53,535 nucleotides of DNA from the NCBI GenBank assembly GCA_964455095.1, contig CAYVUV010000423.1:1-53535 (forward strand), in the 5' to 3' direction. The DNA is from CAYVUV01 sp964455095 (GTDB lineage: Bacteria; Desulfobacterota; Binatia; HRBIN30; CADEER01). Positions 34,069 through 42,376 of the stretch are shown here, piece by piece (position 1 is the first letter of the stretch; each line of letters begins with the position of its first letter). The position numbers and the translations under genes are program-made. The notes under the pieces are model-generated. The model saw nothing but the letters and a program-made list of their open reading frames with translations. It searched no databases and was not told where the DNA came from.

Positions 34069-35718
34069 ATGCGATCACGAATCGACTTGGGACTGCTCGG
34101 CATCCTCGCCGTGAGCCTGGTCCTCAACACGTACCACCTCCAATGGGGTCTCCCGAACGGCAACAATACCTGGGCAGCCGACGCCTACGGACCAATCACG
34201 GTGCTCGGCGTCATCCAGCACTCCTTCGGCGAATGGAACTCCGGATGGTTCTACTTCAAGTACCCGGTCGGGTATCCGCTCCTGCTCGGCGCGGTCTTCT
34301 CTCCGTACCTGGCCTTGCTGTGGCTGACCGGCGGGTGGCGGCATCCGAAGGCGGCATATCCCTACGGTTTCGCAGACCCGGAGCAGTCGTTGTTGATCCT
34401 CGGCCTGCTCGGTCGCGCCTTGAATGTCGCCTTCGCGCTGGGAACGGTGGCGCTGGCCTACGGCATCGCACGGCGCCTGTTCGACCGGCGCGCCGGGTTG
34501 CTGAGTGCCGCGCTGGTCGCGACGGCGTACCCGGTTGTCTACTACGCGCACACCACCAATCTCGACATCGGCTACCTCTTCTGGCTGATCCTGGCGCTCT
34601 ACTGCGCCATCGTGGCGAGCCAGACCGATCGCCTGCTGCCCTGGTTGGGTCTCGGCCTGGCCGCGGCCATGGCGGTCTCCACCAAGGAGCAGGGGTTCGC
34701 CTTCCTGCTGCCGCTGCCCATCCTCGCGCTCGTAGCGCGCGGGCGAGCGCACGGCTCGGTGCGCGTCTGTTGGAGTCGTCCAGCGCTGGCCATGGCCGGC
34801 TCCGCAATTGCGACGATGGTGCTGGCGAACAACGTTCTCTACAACCCGCTCGGCTTCGCCGCCCGCATCGCCTACCTGCTCGGGCGACCGCTGCAACCGG
34901 TGGCGGCAAGGCTGGCTCCGGTGGAATTCGCGCTGTGGAAGGGGCCCAAGGAGTGGGTCTACGTCCGCCAACTCTGGGACGGCATCGACAGCTCCCTGGG
35001 TACGCCCCTGACGTGTCTCGCCGTGGTGGCGGCCTTTGCAGTGTGGCGGCAACCGAGGGCGGCAATCTGGCTGTTGGTGCCCGTGGTGAGCCACTACTAT
35101 CTCTCCCTGCGCGGCTTGGACTTGATCACGTTGCGCTATCTCTTGCCGGTAACCGTGATCGCCGCGATCCTGGCAGCAGCGCTGTTGGTTCATGCGTTCG
35201 CCGCTGCGGCTCCCGGCGCGCTGCGGACCGCCATCGCGGTCGTCGCCCTCGTGCTCGCCGGTCTCGGTCTGGCGCGGGCCGTGGAGCTGGATTGGCTGCT
35301 GCGCAACGACCCCCGCTACCAGGCGGAAGCGTGGTTGGGGCAACAGATGCCAGCCGGCGCGCGCGGCGAGGTCTTCCAGAAGGCCGTGTATCTGCCGCGT
35401 TTCGATCCGCGCTGGGCGGTGCGTCAGGTCGCAATGGAGGAGCGCTCGATCGACGGTCTGCAGTCGCGGCGACCAGACTTCATTGTCCTGAGCTCTGCCT
35501 CGCGCCAGAGCATCACGCACATTTGGAACCCCGATTGGCGCACGACGCGTACACTCCTGACCCCGGACCCGCGCGCCAGTCAGTTGCTGACCGCGTTGGA
35601 GTCTGGTGCGTTGGGCTACAGGGCGGCGGCGCGGCTCGACGAACCGACACGTCTGCTGCGTTCGCGCATCACCAGCGTTGCGCCCGAGATTACGATCTAT
35701 GTCCGCCATGACCAGTGA
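34069..35718 (+). CDS. Polytopic GT39/ArnT-like glycosyltransferase
   Basis: A 549-aa inner-membrane protein with about 11 hydrophobic helices. The first periplasmic loop after TM1 (YHLQWGLPNGNNTWAADAYG) and the following FKYPVGYPLLLGAVF segment are typical of the dolichyl-phosphate-mannose mannosyltransferase/ArnT superfamily, which takes sugars from polyprenyl-phosphate donors. The C-terminal 110 residues form a soluble periplasmic domain. ATG 34069 is chosen; TTG 34027 in frame would add 14 residues and overlap the preceding stop. The GT2 genes at 36625 and 47447 could supply polyprenyl-phosphate sugars for it (inference). Confidence 0.85.
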   Translation: MRSRIDLGLLGILAVSLVLNTYHLQWGLPNGNNTWAADAYGPITVLGVIQHSFGEWNSGWFYFKYPVGYPLLLGAVFSPYLALLWLTGGWRHPKAAYPYGFADPEQSLLILGLLGRALNVAFALGTVALAYGIARRLFDRRAGLLSAALVATAYPVVYYAHTTNLDIGYLFWLILALYCAIVASQTDRLLPWLGLGLAAAMAVSTKEQGFAFLLPLPILALVARGRAHGSVRVCWSRPALAMAGSAIATMVLANNVLYNPLGFAARIAYLLGRPLQPVAARLAPVEFALWKGPKEWVYVRQLWDGIDSSLGTPLTCLAVVAAFAVWRQPRAAIWLLVPVVSHYYLSLRGLDLITLRYLLPVTVIAAILAAALLVHAFAAAAPGALRTAIAVVALVLAGLGLARAVELDWLLRNDPRYQAEAWLGQQMPAGARGEVFQKAVYLPRFDPRWAVRQVAMEERSIDGLQSRRPDFIVLSSASRQSITHIWNPDWRTTRTLLTPDPRASQLLTALESGALGYRAAARLDEPTRLLRSRITSVAPEITIYVRHDQ

Positions 35719-36628
35719 CATGACCGCGAGGGCCCTTTCCGCCAGCGACGCACCACCGTGCATGCTGTGCGGTGGGGAGCGCTTCGCGCCGCAGTTCAAC
35801 GCCAATGCGCCCCAGGCCGTTCAGCGCGACGCCAGCGAGCCGTATCGCATCACGCGCAGCGAGCGACACTTGATCGGCGCGATCGTGCGATGCCTCGACT
35901 GCGGTCTGGTGACGCTCCCGCCGGTCGGATCGCACGTCGTGGACTACGGCGACGCCGCCGACCCCTACTACGTCGAGCAGGCGGCCGAGCGGATTGCCAA
36001 TGCCCACCGTCTGCTCGAGTTCGCTCCGGCCGGTGGCCGACTGCTCGAGATCGGGTCTGCCTGCGGTTTCTTGCTCGTCGCCGCGCGCGAACGGGGCTAT
36101 GCCGCGCAGGGGGTCGAAATGTCAGCCTGGGCCTCGGGGTACGCGCGCAACGAGCTCGGGCTCGACGTCAAGACCGGGCGCCTCGAGGATCAGCACTTTG
36201 CCGACGAGTCGTTCGATGTGGTCGTCATGGCCGACGTCATCGAGCATCTCACGGATCCGCGCGGCACCGTGCGCGAGATTCAGCGCATCCTGCGCCGCGG
36301 CGGGCGGCTGCTGGTTCTCACCCCAGATCTCGGCAGCATCGTCGCGCGCGTCACCGGCCAGCGGTGGTGGGGCTTGTTGGACGATCACTACTTCTACTTC
36401 TCGCGCACGACCCTGGAGCAGTTCCTGGTCAGCGAGGGTTTCTCCGTCGAGCGGATCGCGGCGCACGGCCGCCAGTTTCCGCTCGCGCATTGGCTCTCCA
36501 AACTCTCGCAGTACAACGTGGCACTACACGACGTCGTGGCGCGGTTGACCAGGGCCCTTGGCCTCGATCAACTGCAAGTCACGATCAACCTTGGAGACAT
36601 GATGGCATGCGTAGCTCGGAAGAAATGA
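35708..36628 (+). CDS. SAM-dependent class I methyltransferase with N-terminal zinc-ribbon-like motif
   Basis: A 306-aa protein. The N-terminus carries CMLCGG and, about 45 residues later, CLDCG, a four-Cys pattern typical of methyltransferases that act on sugars or their carriers. The Methyltransf_11/23 core follows: motif I RLLEIGSACGFLLVAARERGY, acidic VEMS, and FDVVVMADVIEHLTDPRG. The C-terminus resembles the end of UbiG/Coq3-type folds. The start is ATG 35708, overlapping the preceding gene by 11 bases; ATG 35720 is an alternative. The stop overlaps the next start (ATGA). It may O- or C-methylate an EPS sugar. Confidence 0.9.
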   Translation: MTSDMTARALSASDAPPCMLCGGERFAPQFNANAPQAVQRDASEPYRITRSERHLIGAIVRCLDCGLVTLPPVGSHVVDYGDAADPYYVEQAAERIANAHRLLEFAPAGGRLLEIGSACGFLLVAARERGYAAQGVEMSAWASGYARNELGLDVKTGRLEDQHFADESFDVVVMADVIEHLTDPRGTVREIQRILRRGGRLLVLTPDLGSIVARVTGQRWWGLLDDHYFYFSRTTLEQFLVSEGFSVERIAAHGRQFPLAHWLSKLSQYNVALHDVVARLTRALGLDQLQVTINLGDMMACVARKK

Positions 36629-37425
36629 CTGATATCGCCGCGCCGGTGTCCGAGTCGGCACCGCCCAAACCCAAGGTCGTGGTCGTCATGCCGGCGTACA
36701 ATGCCGCGCGCACGTTGAAGATGACGTACGCCGAGCTGCCGCACGACCGCGTGGACATGGTGATCCTGGTCGACGACGGCAGCACCGATGACACGGTGGC
36801 GGTGGCGCGGGAGCTGAACTTGAAGCTCTTCCTGCACGATCGCAACTACGGCTACGGCGCCAACCAGAAGACCTGCTATCGCGAGGCGCTGAAAGCTGGG
36901 GCGGACATCGTGGTGATGGTGCATCCCGACTACCAGTACGATCCGCGCCTGCTGCCAGAGATCATCCACCCGATCGTGGAAGGGCAGGCGGAAGTCGTCC
37001 TCGGCTCGCGGCTGAAGAGCGGCTCGGCGCTGAGCGGCGGCATGCCGTGGTGGAAGTATGTCTCGAATCGCTTCCTCACGGGTGTGGAGAACTGGGTGTT
37101 TGCTCTCGATCTGTCCGAATACCACACCGGGTATCGGGCCTACCGGCGCGATGTGCTGGAGACGGTGAACTTCGCGCTCAACGCGGACAAGTTCATCTTC
37201 GACCAGGAGATCATGGCGCAGGTCGTCGAAGCCGGCTTTCGCATCGCAGAAGTGCCGGTTCCGACGCGCTACTTCGCCGAGGCCTCCTCGGCCGGATTCG
37301 TGCCGAGCGTCCGCTACGGCCTCGGCATTCTCTGGCTGGTTGCCCGCTACGTCGCTCACCGGCGCGGGACATGGCCGCAGCGCCAGTTTCAGAGCCTGCG
37401 CAGCCGCTACCGCGAGTTGCCCTGA
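36625..37425 (+). CDS. GT2 family glycosyltransferase (DPM1-like)
   Basis: A 266-aa GT-A fold enzyme. The opening KVVVVMPAYNAARTLKMTY, VDDGSTDDTVAVA and MVHPDYQYDPRLLPEII are typical of the polyprenyl-phosphate mannose/glucose synthase branch of GT2. QXXRW-like residues are not obvious, so it is probably non-processive. ATG 36625 overlaps the preceding TGA and is preceded by GGAAG; ATG 36607 is an alternative. The next gene is a polytopic GT39-like protein, so a pair that makes and uses a polyprenyl-phosphate sugar is likely. Confidence 0.92.
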   Translation: MTDIAAPVSESAPPKPKVVVVMPAYNAARTLKMTYAELPHDRVDMVILVDDGSTDDTVAVARELNLKLFLHDRNYGYGANQKTCYREALKAGADIVVMVHPDYQYDPRLLPEIIHPIVEGQAEVVLGSRLKSGSALSGGMPWWKYVSNRFLTGVENWVFALDLSEYHTGYRAYRRDVLETVNFALNADKFIFDQEIMAQVVEAGFRIAEVPVPTRYFAEASSAGFVPSVRYGLGILWLVARYVAHRRGTWPQRQFQSLRSRYRELP

Positions 37426-38855
37426 GCGCGCCGCGACACGTCGCGACCCCCGCGCTACGGGCGTGGAGTCTGGTGCTGGCGACTCTGGCGATCGAAGCCG
37501 TGGTGGTCGGTGCCTGGGCTGGCGTGCGCGGGGTGAACGCCGACGAGGGCTTCTACCTGGCAGCGGGCCGCAACGCGCTCGAGGGCCGGCGCATCTATGC
37601 CGACTTCTTCTTCCCGCAGATGCCGTACCTGCCGTGGTTGCTGGCGGCGCTGTTTCGCCCGTTCGGTGTTTCATTGGAGGTCGGACGGGCGGCATGCGTC
37701 GCGGCCGCCGCGCTCAGCGCCGCGCTCTTGGCCTTCCTGAGCTGGCAGCAGCAGCGCCGGGTGGCGGTGACGGTGATGCTCAGCCTGCTCTACATCGGCA
37801 GCGCGCTGCTGGTGAACGGCATGGCGATCATCAAGACGGCCGCGCTGGCCAACCTGCTCTTGCTGGCGGCCTTTGCGCCGTTGAGCACTGGCCTGGCGCG
37901 GCACGGCGCCTGGGCCTTTGTTGCCGGCGCAGCGGCCGGTGGCGCGATCGGGGTGCGCCTCCCGGTGGCCCCAGTGACACTGGTCTTCGCGCTCCTCGCG
38001 CTGCGCCTCGGTTGGCGCCCGCTCGCCTGGTTTGCCGTCGGCGGCATCGCTGCCTCGCTGCCGTGGTTGATCGCTCTCGCGCGCCATCCGGAGGAGTTCT
38101 GGTTCTGCACCGTGACCTTCCACGCCGTGCGGCGCGAGATCAGCGGCTGGCCGATCCTGCTGCAGAAAGCGGGCGTGCTCGCCAAGTGGCTGTTCCTGCC
38201 GCAGCAGGCCCTCATCTGGGTCCTGGCCGGCTACGGCTGCTGGCGGGCGCCGCGAGAGGTATGGCCGAGCGCGGCGTGCGCCATCGTCCTGGCGCTGGCC
38301 TATCTCGCGGCGACGCCGACCTATCTTGAATACATGACGCAGGTGTTGCCGTTTCTGCTGGTGACCGCGCTGCCCGCGCTGGCTGTACTGGCGGCGCGCC
38401 CGCGCCTGGCGGCGGTGGTGTTGGCCGCCTATCTGATCGGCCTTTATCCCCTCGCCCGGTCGGCCCCGCGCGGCTCGGACATCGCCGCGAAGCGCTCGTT
38501 GTGGAGCCGCGCCACGGTCGACGAAGTGACGGCCGCCATACAGCGCGAGAGCGCTCCCGGAGAGCCCGTGCTCTCGTGGTGGGAGGGCTACCCGGTGCTC
38601 AGCCAGCGCCCCGGTGTTCTGGGCGTCGGCTTCTGGGAATCGAATGTGGCCAGGAAGATCGATGCGGATGCGGCCAGGCGCTTTCATGTCCTGCAGCGCG
38701 ACGAGTTGCGCGCGGTGATTCGCCGCCGCGAGCCGGCGGCCATCGTGGTCGCGGACGGGGTGTGGACGGCGCTGCGCGGCGAGATCGAATCGGGCTACGC
38801 CAGCGCGCAACGCGTCGGAGCAGTGCAAATCTATCGGCGGCGAGCGGAACCATGA
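37371..38855 (+). CDS. Polytopic GT39-like glycosyltransferase
   Basis: A 494-aa inner-membrane protein with about 10-11 hydrophobic helices. After TM1 the first loop reads GVNADEGFYLAAGRNALEGRRIYADFF with the acidic DE pair typical of ArnT/PMT-superfamily enzymes, and FPQMPYLPWLLAALFRPF follows. A soluble C-terminal part (about 375-494) is predicted periplasmic. ATG 37371 overlaps the preceding gene by 55 bases; no better start is evident. With the GT2 gene it probably forms a donor-synthesis/transfer pair acting on the polymer in the periplasm. Confidence 0.83.
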   Translation: MAAAPVSEPAQPLPRVALSAPRHVATPALRAWSLVLATLAIEAVVVGAWAGVRGVNADEGFYLAAGRNALEGRRIYADFFFPQMPYLPWLLAALFRPFGVSLEVGRAACVAAAALSAALLAFLSWQQQRRVAVTVMLSLLYIGSALLVNGMAIIKTAALANLLLLAAFAPLSTGLARHGAWAFVAGAAAGGAIGVRLPVAPVTLVFALLALRLGWRPLAWFAVGGIAASLPWLIALARHPEEFWFCTVTFHAVRREISGWPILLQKAGVLAKWLFLPQQALIWVLAGYGCWRAPREVWPSAACAIVLALAYLAATPTYLEYMTQVLPFLLVTALPALAVLAARPRLAAVVLAAYLIGLYPLARSAPRGSDIAAKRSLWSRATVDEVTAAIQRESAPGEPVLSWWEGYPVLSQRPGVLGVGFWESNVARKIDADAARRFHVLQRDELRAVIRRREPAAIVVADGVWTALRGEIESGYASAQRVGAVQIYRRRAEP

Positions 38856-39967
38856 CGCGGCGTGTAGGGACAGTGGAAGGCGAAGCGGTGGCGCCGCGCC
38901 GTCTGGGTCTGGTGATCGGACAGCTGACGGTCGGTGGCGCCGAGCACCAGCTGACCGAGCTGGCACGCGGGTTGGATCGACGGTGCTTCGAGCCGGTCGT
39001 CTACAGCCTTGCCGAAGCGTCGAGCAGCGTGCGCGCGACCCTGGAGTCGCTCGACGTGCCGATCCGGGTCATCGGTTCGATCGGCCTCGAGCGCGCGCGG
39101 CGCTTTGCCGTGCAATTGGCGCGCGATCGGGTCGAGCTCATACACTCGTGGCTGTTCATCGCCAACACCTACGCGTGGGCCGCGCGCTGGGGCGGGGTGG
39201 GCGCGCCGCTGATCACCTCGGCGCGCAACTGCAAGTCGCAGGGCTGGGGACATCATCTCGCCAACGTCGCGGCCTTTCGCGCCAGCGCGCGCATCGTCGT
39301 CAACTCGGCGCTGGTGGGCGACTACATCGCGCGCCACTACCGGGCGGCGCGCCGGCGCATCGACGTCATCTACAACGGCATCGACACGCAGCGCTTTCGC
39401 CCGCCCACCGTGCGCGCGGTGCAGCCGCCGACCGTGGTGACCGTCGGCCGTCTGGTGTCACAGAAGAACCCGCTGCTCTTCGTCGAGGCCGCCGCCCAGG
39501 TGCGCCAGGCCATGCCCGAGGCGCGCTTCATCGTCGTCGGTGACGGCCCGCTGCGGCAGGTGATGAGCGAGCAGGCGCGGGCGCTCGGTCTCGGCGACGC
39601 GTTGGAACTGGCCGGCGAGCGCCGCGACGTCGAGCGAGTGCTGAGCCGCGCCGATGCGTTCTGGCTCACCTCGTCATGGGAGGGTCTGCCCAACGTGGTG
39701 CTCGAGGCGATGGCGTGCGGCGTGCCCGTGGTGGCCGCCGATGTGGGCGGCACGCGCGAGCTGTTGACGAGCGGGCGGGAAGGGTTCCTGGCCCGGCCGT
39801 ACCATGTGGAGGACTTCGTGCGCTATGGGCTGACGCTGTTGCGCGATCGCGAGCTGCGCCTGGCGATGGGTGCCGCGGCGCGCCGCCGTGCCGAGCAGTT
39901 CTCCCTGGGGCGCATGGTGGAAGGCACGCAGGCCGTGTACGACAGCGTGCTCGGGGACGGCACATGA
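38852..39967 (+). CDS. GT4 family glycosyltransferase
   Basis: A 371-aa GT-B enzyme. The N-terminus LGLVIGQLTVGGAEHQLTELARGL carries the GGAE motif. The C-terminal domain has VVTVGRLVSQKNPLLFVEAA, FIVVGDGPL and SSWEGLPNVVLEAMACGVPVV with the E-x7-E region, then GGTRELLTSGREGFLARP. ATG 38852 overlaps the preceding stop (ATGA), and its own stop overlaps the next start in the same way, so three genes are translationally linked. Predicted cytoplasmic; adds a sugar of the repeat unit. Confidence 0.93.
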   Translation: MTRRVGTVEGEAVAPRRLGLVIGQLTVGGAEHQLTELARGLDRRCFEPVVYSLAEASSSVRATLESLDVPIRVIGSIGLERARRFAVQLARDRVELIHSWLFIANTYAWAARWGGVGAPLITSARNCKSQGWGHHLANVAAFRASARIVVNSALVGDYIARHYRAARRRIDVIYNGIDTQRFRPPTVRAVQPPTVVTVGRLVSQKNPLLFVEAAAQVRQAMPEARFIVVGDGPLRQVMSEQARALGLGDALELAGERRDVERVLSRADAFWLTSSWEGLPNVVLEAMACGVPVVAADVGGTRELLTSGREGFLARPYHVEDFVRYGLTLLRDRELRLAMGAAARRRAEQFSLGRMVEGTQAVYDSVLGDGT

Positions 39968-41052
39968 GGGTCGCCCCGCCGCGCGTCTCGGTGATCATCC
40001 CGACGCGCAACGAGGCGGCGCACATCGGCGCGTGTCTCGATGCGATTCTGGCGCAGGACTATCCACACGAGTTGCTGGAGGTGATCGTCGTCGATGGCGA
40101 GTCGGACGACGGTACCGCAGCCGTCGTCGGGCAGTACGCCGCGCGCGATGCGCGGGTGCGCCTGGTCAATAACCCGCGGCGTATCGTGCCGCCGGCAATG
40201 AACGCCGGTATCCGCGCCGCGCGTGGCGAGCTCATCGCGCGGATCGACGGCCACACGCACATTGCCCCCGACTACATGCGCGTCGGGGTCGAGACGTTGA
40301 CGCGCACCGGAGCGGACGACGTCGGCGGCCCGATGCGCGCCCTCGGCGGCGGCTGGTTCGGCGACGCGGTGGCGACGGCCACGTCGTCGCGCTTTGGGGT
40401 CGGCTCGTACTTTCATTTCGGCACCGAGGAGCGCGAGGTGGACACCGTCTACCTCGGTATGTGGCCGCGCCGCGTCTTCGAACGCGTCGGACTGTTCGAC
40501 GAAGAGCTGGTGCGCAATCAGGACGACGAGCTGAGCTATCGCATCCGCAAGGCGGGCGGCCGCATCGTCATGAACCCGGCGATGCAGTCCTGGTACCAGA
40601 ACCGACGTCGCGTGCGCGATCTCGCGCGCCAGTACTACCAGTACGGCGAGTGGAAGGTGCGCGTGCTGCAGAAGCACCCGCTCCAGATGAGCTGGCGGCA
40701 CTTCGTGCCGCCGGCGTTGGTGGCGGCGTTGCTCGGCCTCGGCCTCCTCGGCGTGGTCGTTGGCGGGGCAGGGTGGCTGGCCCTCGCGCTGGCGAGCGCC
40801 TACGGCGCGGGCGTGTTGGTCGTAGCTGCGGTCGAGTCATTGCGCCGCGGCGTGTCCGCATGGCTGGCCACCGCGCTGGCATTTGCTGTTGTCCACCTGG
40901 CCTGGGGGACGGGCTTTCTGGTGGGTTTGGTCCGCTTTGCCGATCGGTGGCGCCAGCCGGAGGCCGCACCGCCGCAACTGGATCCGCACGGCGAGCGGGC
41001 AGCGGCTGGCACGCGGGCAGGGGTGTCCGAGGTCTTAGGGAGGAGCATATGA
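39964..41052 (+). CDS. GT2 family glycosyltransferase with C-terminal TM helices (ExoA-like)
   Basis: A 362-aa protein. Residues 1-230 form a GT-A domain: VSVIIPTRNEAAHIGACLDA, VVDGESDDGT, ARIDGHTHIAPDYM (a DxH metal motif rather than DxD) and NQDDELSYRIRKAGGRIV. Residues about 245-325 contain two or three TM helices. This layout is that of ExoA-type succinoglycan glucosyltransferases. The gene overlaps both neighbours by ATGA, and the following small HTH gene has a strong ribosome site inside its last codons. Confidence 0.9.
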   Translation: MRVAPPRVSVIIPTRNEAAHIGACLDAILAQDYPHELLEVIVVDGESDDGTAAVVGQYAARDARVRLVNNPRRIVPPAMNAGIRAARGELIARIDGHTHIAPDYMRVGVETLTRTGADDVGGPMRALGGGWFGDAVATATSSRFGVGSYFHFGTEEREVDTVYLGMWPRRVFERVGLFDEELVRNQDDELSYRIRKAGGRIVMNPAMQSWYQNRRRVRDLARQYYQYGEWKVRVLQKHPLQMSWRHFVPPALVAALLGLGLLGVVVGGAGWLALALASAYGAGVLVVAAVESLRRGVSAWLATALAFAVVHLAWGTGFLVGLVRFADRWRQPEAAPPQLDPHGERAAAGTRAGVSEVLGRSI

Positions 41053-41363
41053 GACCGCGAGAGAAGTTGACCGTCGAAGAAAAGGTGTCGATCGCCCTCG
41101 AGCTGATCAAACGCGAACGGTCGCTGGAGGAAATCCGCGAGCACTATCGCGTCAGTCACACGACGGCGTATAAGCTGCGGAATCTGTTTCTCGATGGCGG
41201 GCGGCGCGCTCTGGGGCGCGTCGAGCAGCGCCAGGAATATGACCTCGAAGCGCGGGTCAAAGCGCTCGAAGAGAAGTTAGGCAACGACGGCGGGCGGGCA
41301 CGCCCGGTGCCGCGGGCTCGGCGCGGACGAACAAACGGACTAAACGGCGGCTCACCGGTGTGA
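41049..41363 (+). CDS. Small HTH protein, IS3 OrfA-like
   Basis: A 104-aa protein. Residues 1-60 (EKLTVEEKVSIALELIKRER, EIREHYRVSHTTAYKLRNLF) are an OrfA-type helix-turn-helix as in IS3-family first ORFs. A short Leu/Glu helix (LEARVKALEEKLG, about 70-84) could dimerise, and the tail is basic and disordered. No transposase catalytic ORF follows and no terminal inverted repeats were noticed. The start ATG 41049 overlaps the preceding TGA and has AGGAG a few bases upstream, so it should be translated with the glycosyltransferase operon. It may be a remnant, or a domesticated DNA-binding regulator. Confidence 0.75.
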   Translation: MRPREKLTVEEKVSIALELIKRERSLEEIREHYRVSHTTAYKLRNLFLDGGRRALGRVEQRQEYDLEARVKALEEKLGNDGGRARPVPRARRGRTNGLNGGSPV

Positions 41364-41379
41364 GCAGGCAGGGGGTTGG

Positions 41380-42309
41380 ATGTATCTGATTACGGGCGGC
41401 GCGGGCTTCATCGGCTCGAACCTGGCGGAGGCGCTGGTTCGCGCCGGCGAGCGGGTCCGCATTTTCGACAACTTCTCGACCGGATCGGCGGACAACGTCG
41501 CGGCAATTCGGAAGGACATCGAGATCGTAGAAGGGGATTTGCGCGACTTCGAAGCCGTGAAGCGCGCCATGCAGGGCGTCATCTACGTATCGCATCAGGC
41601 GGCGCTGCGGTCGGTCGAGCGCTCGGTGGACGACCCACTCAGCAGTGACGAGGTGAACGTGCATGGCACCCTGCACGTGCTGACTGCGGCGCGCGACGCC
41701 AAGACGGTCAAGCGGGTCGTGTATGCCTCGTCGTCTTCGGTCTACGGTGACAACGAGGCGCTCCCCAAGACCGAGGATCTGACGCCGATGCCGGTGTCGC
41801 CCTACGCCGTCTCGAAGCTGGCGGCGGAGAACTACTGCCGCGTCTTCACCAAGCTCTACGGTCTGGAGACGGTGAGCTTGCGGTACTTCAACGTCTTTGG
41901 TCCCAAACAGAGTCCGGAGTCGCGCTACGCCGCCGTCGTGCCGCTGTTCATGCGCGCCGCGCTGCGGGGGGAGCCGCTCGAGATCCACGGCGACGGTGAG
42001 CAGTCGCGCGACTTCACTTATATCGACAACGTCGTGCAAGCCAACCGGCTGTCGTGCACGACCCCCGGCGTCGGCGGCGAGGTGTTCAACGTCGCCTGCG
42101 GCGAGCGCCATTCGTTGCTCGAGATCGCTGACATCGTTGAGCGCTTCATGGGACACGCGGTGGCGCGCCGTCACGTCGGGACTCGGCGTGGGGACGTGCG
42201 CCATACGCTGGCATCGATCGATCACATTCGGGCCAAGCTGCACTATGATCCCGCCGTCGGGTTCGAGGACGGCATGCGCCGCACTTTCGACGCCCTGCGC
42301 GCGGGGTGA
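41380..42309 (+). CDS. NAD-dependent epimerase/dehydratase, UDP-sugar type (GalE/WbpP-like)
   Basis: A 309-aa extended SDR: MYLITGGAGFIGSNLAEALV, SSSSVYGDNEALP, catalytic YAVSKLAAE and the substrate-region RYFNVFGPKQSPESRYAAVVPLF. The RYFNVFGP-x-Q-P-type segment is typical of UDP-GlcNAc/UDP-glucose 4-epimerases. It is predicted cytoplasmic. It is the last evident EPS gene before sucD, after which a new promoter begins. Confidence 0.92.
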   Translation: MYLITGGAGFIGSNLAEALVRAGERVRIFDNFSTGSADNVAAIRKDIEIVEGDLRDFEAVKRAMQGVIYVSHQAALRSVERSVDDPLSSDEVNVHGTLHVLTAARDAKTVKRVVYASSSSVYGDNEALPKTEDLTPMPVSPYAVSKLAAENYCRVFTKLYGLETVSLRYFNVFGPKQSPESRYAAVVPLFMRAALRGEPLEIHGDGEQSRDFTYIDNVVQANRLSCTTPGVGGEVFNVACGERHSLLEIADIVERFMGHAVARRHVGTRRGDVRHTLASIDHIRAKLHYDPAVGFEDGMRRTFDALRAG

Positions 42310-42317
42310 GCGGTAAA

Positions 42318-42346
42318 TTGACACGGCCGGCGTTTGCCGTTAGCTT
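42318..42346 (+). promoter_or_regulatory. Probable sigma-70 promoter for sucD
   Basis: A perfect -35 TTGACA (42318-42323) is separated by 17 bases from TAGCTT (42341-42346), which keeps the first T, A and last T of the -10 consensus. It sits 31 bases upstream of the GTG start of sucD, directly after the stop of the last EPS gene. It marks a likely switch to constitutive housekeeping transcription. Confidence 0.55.
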
Positions 42347-42376
42347 CCGCGGTTCAATCGAGACGAGGGAGCGAGC

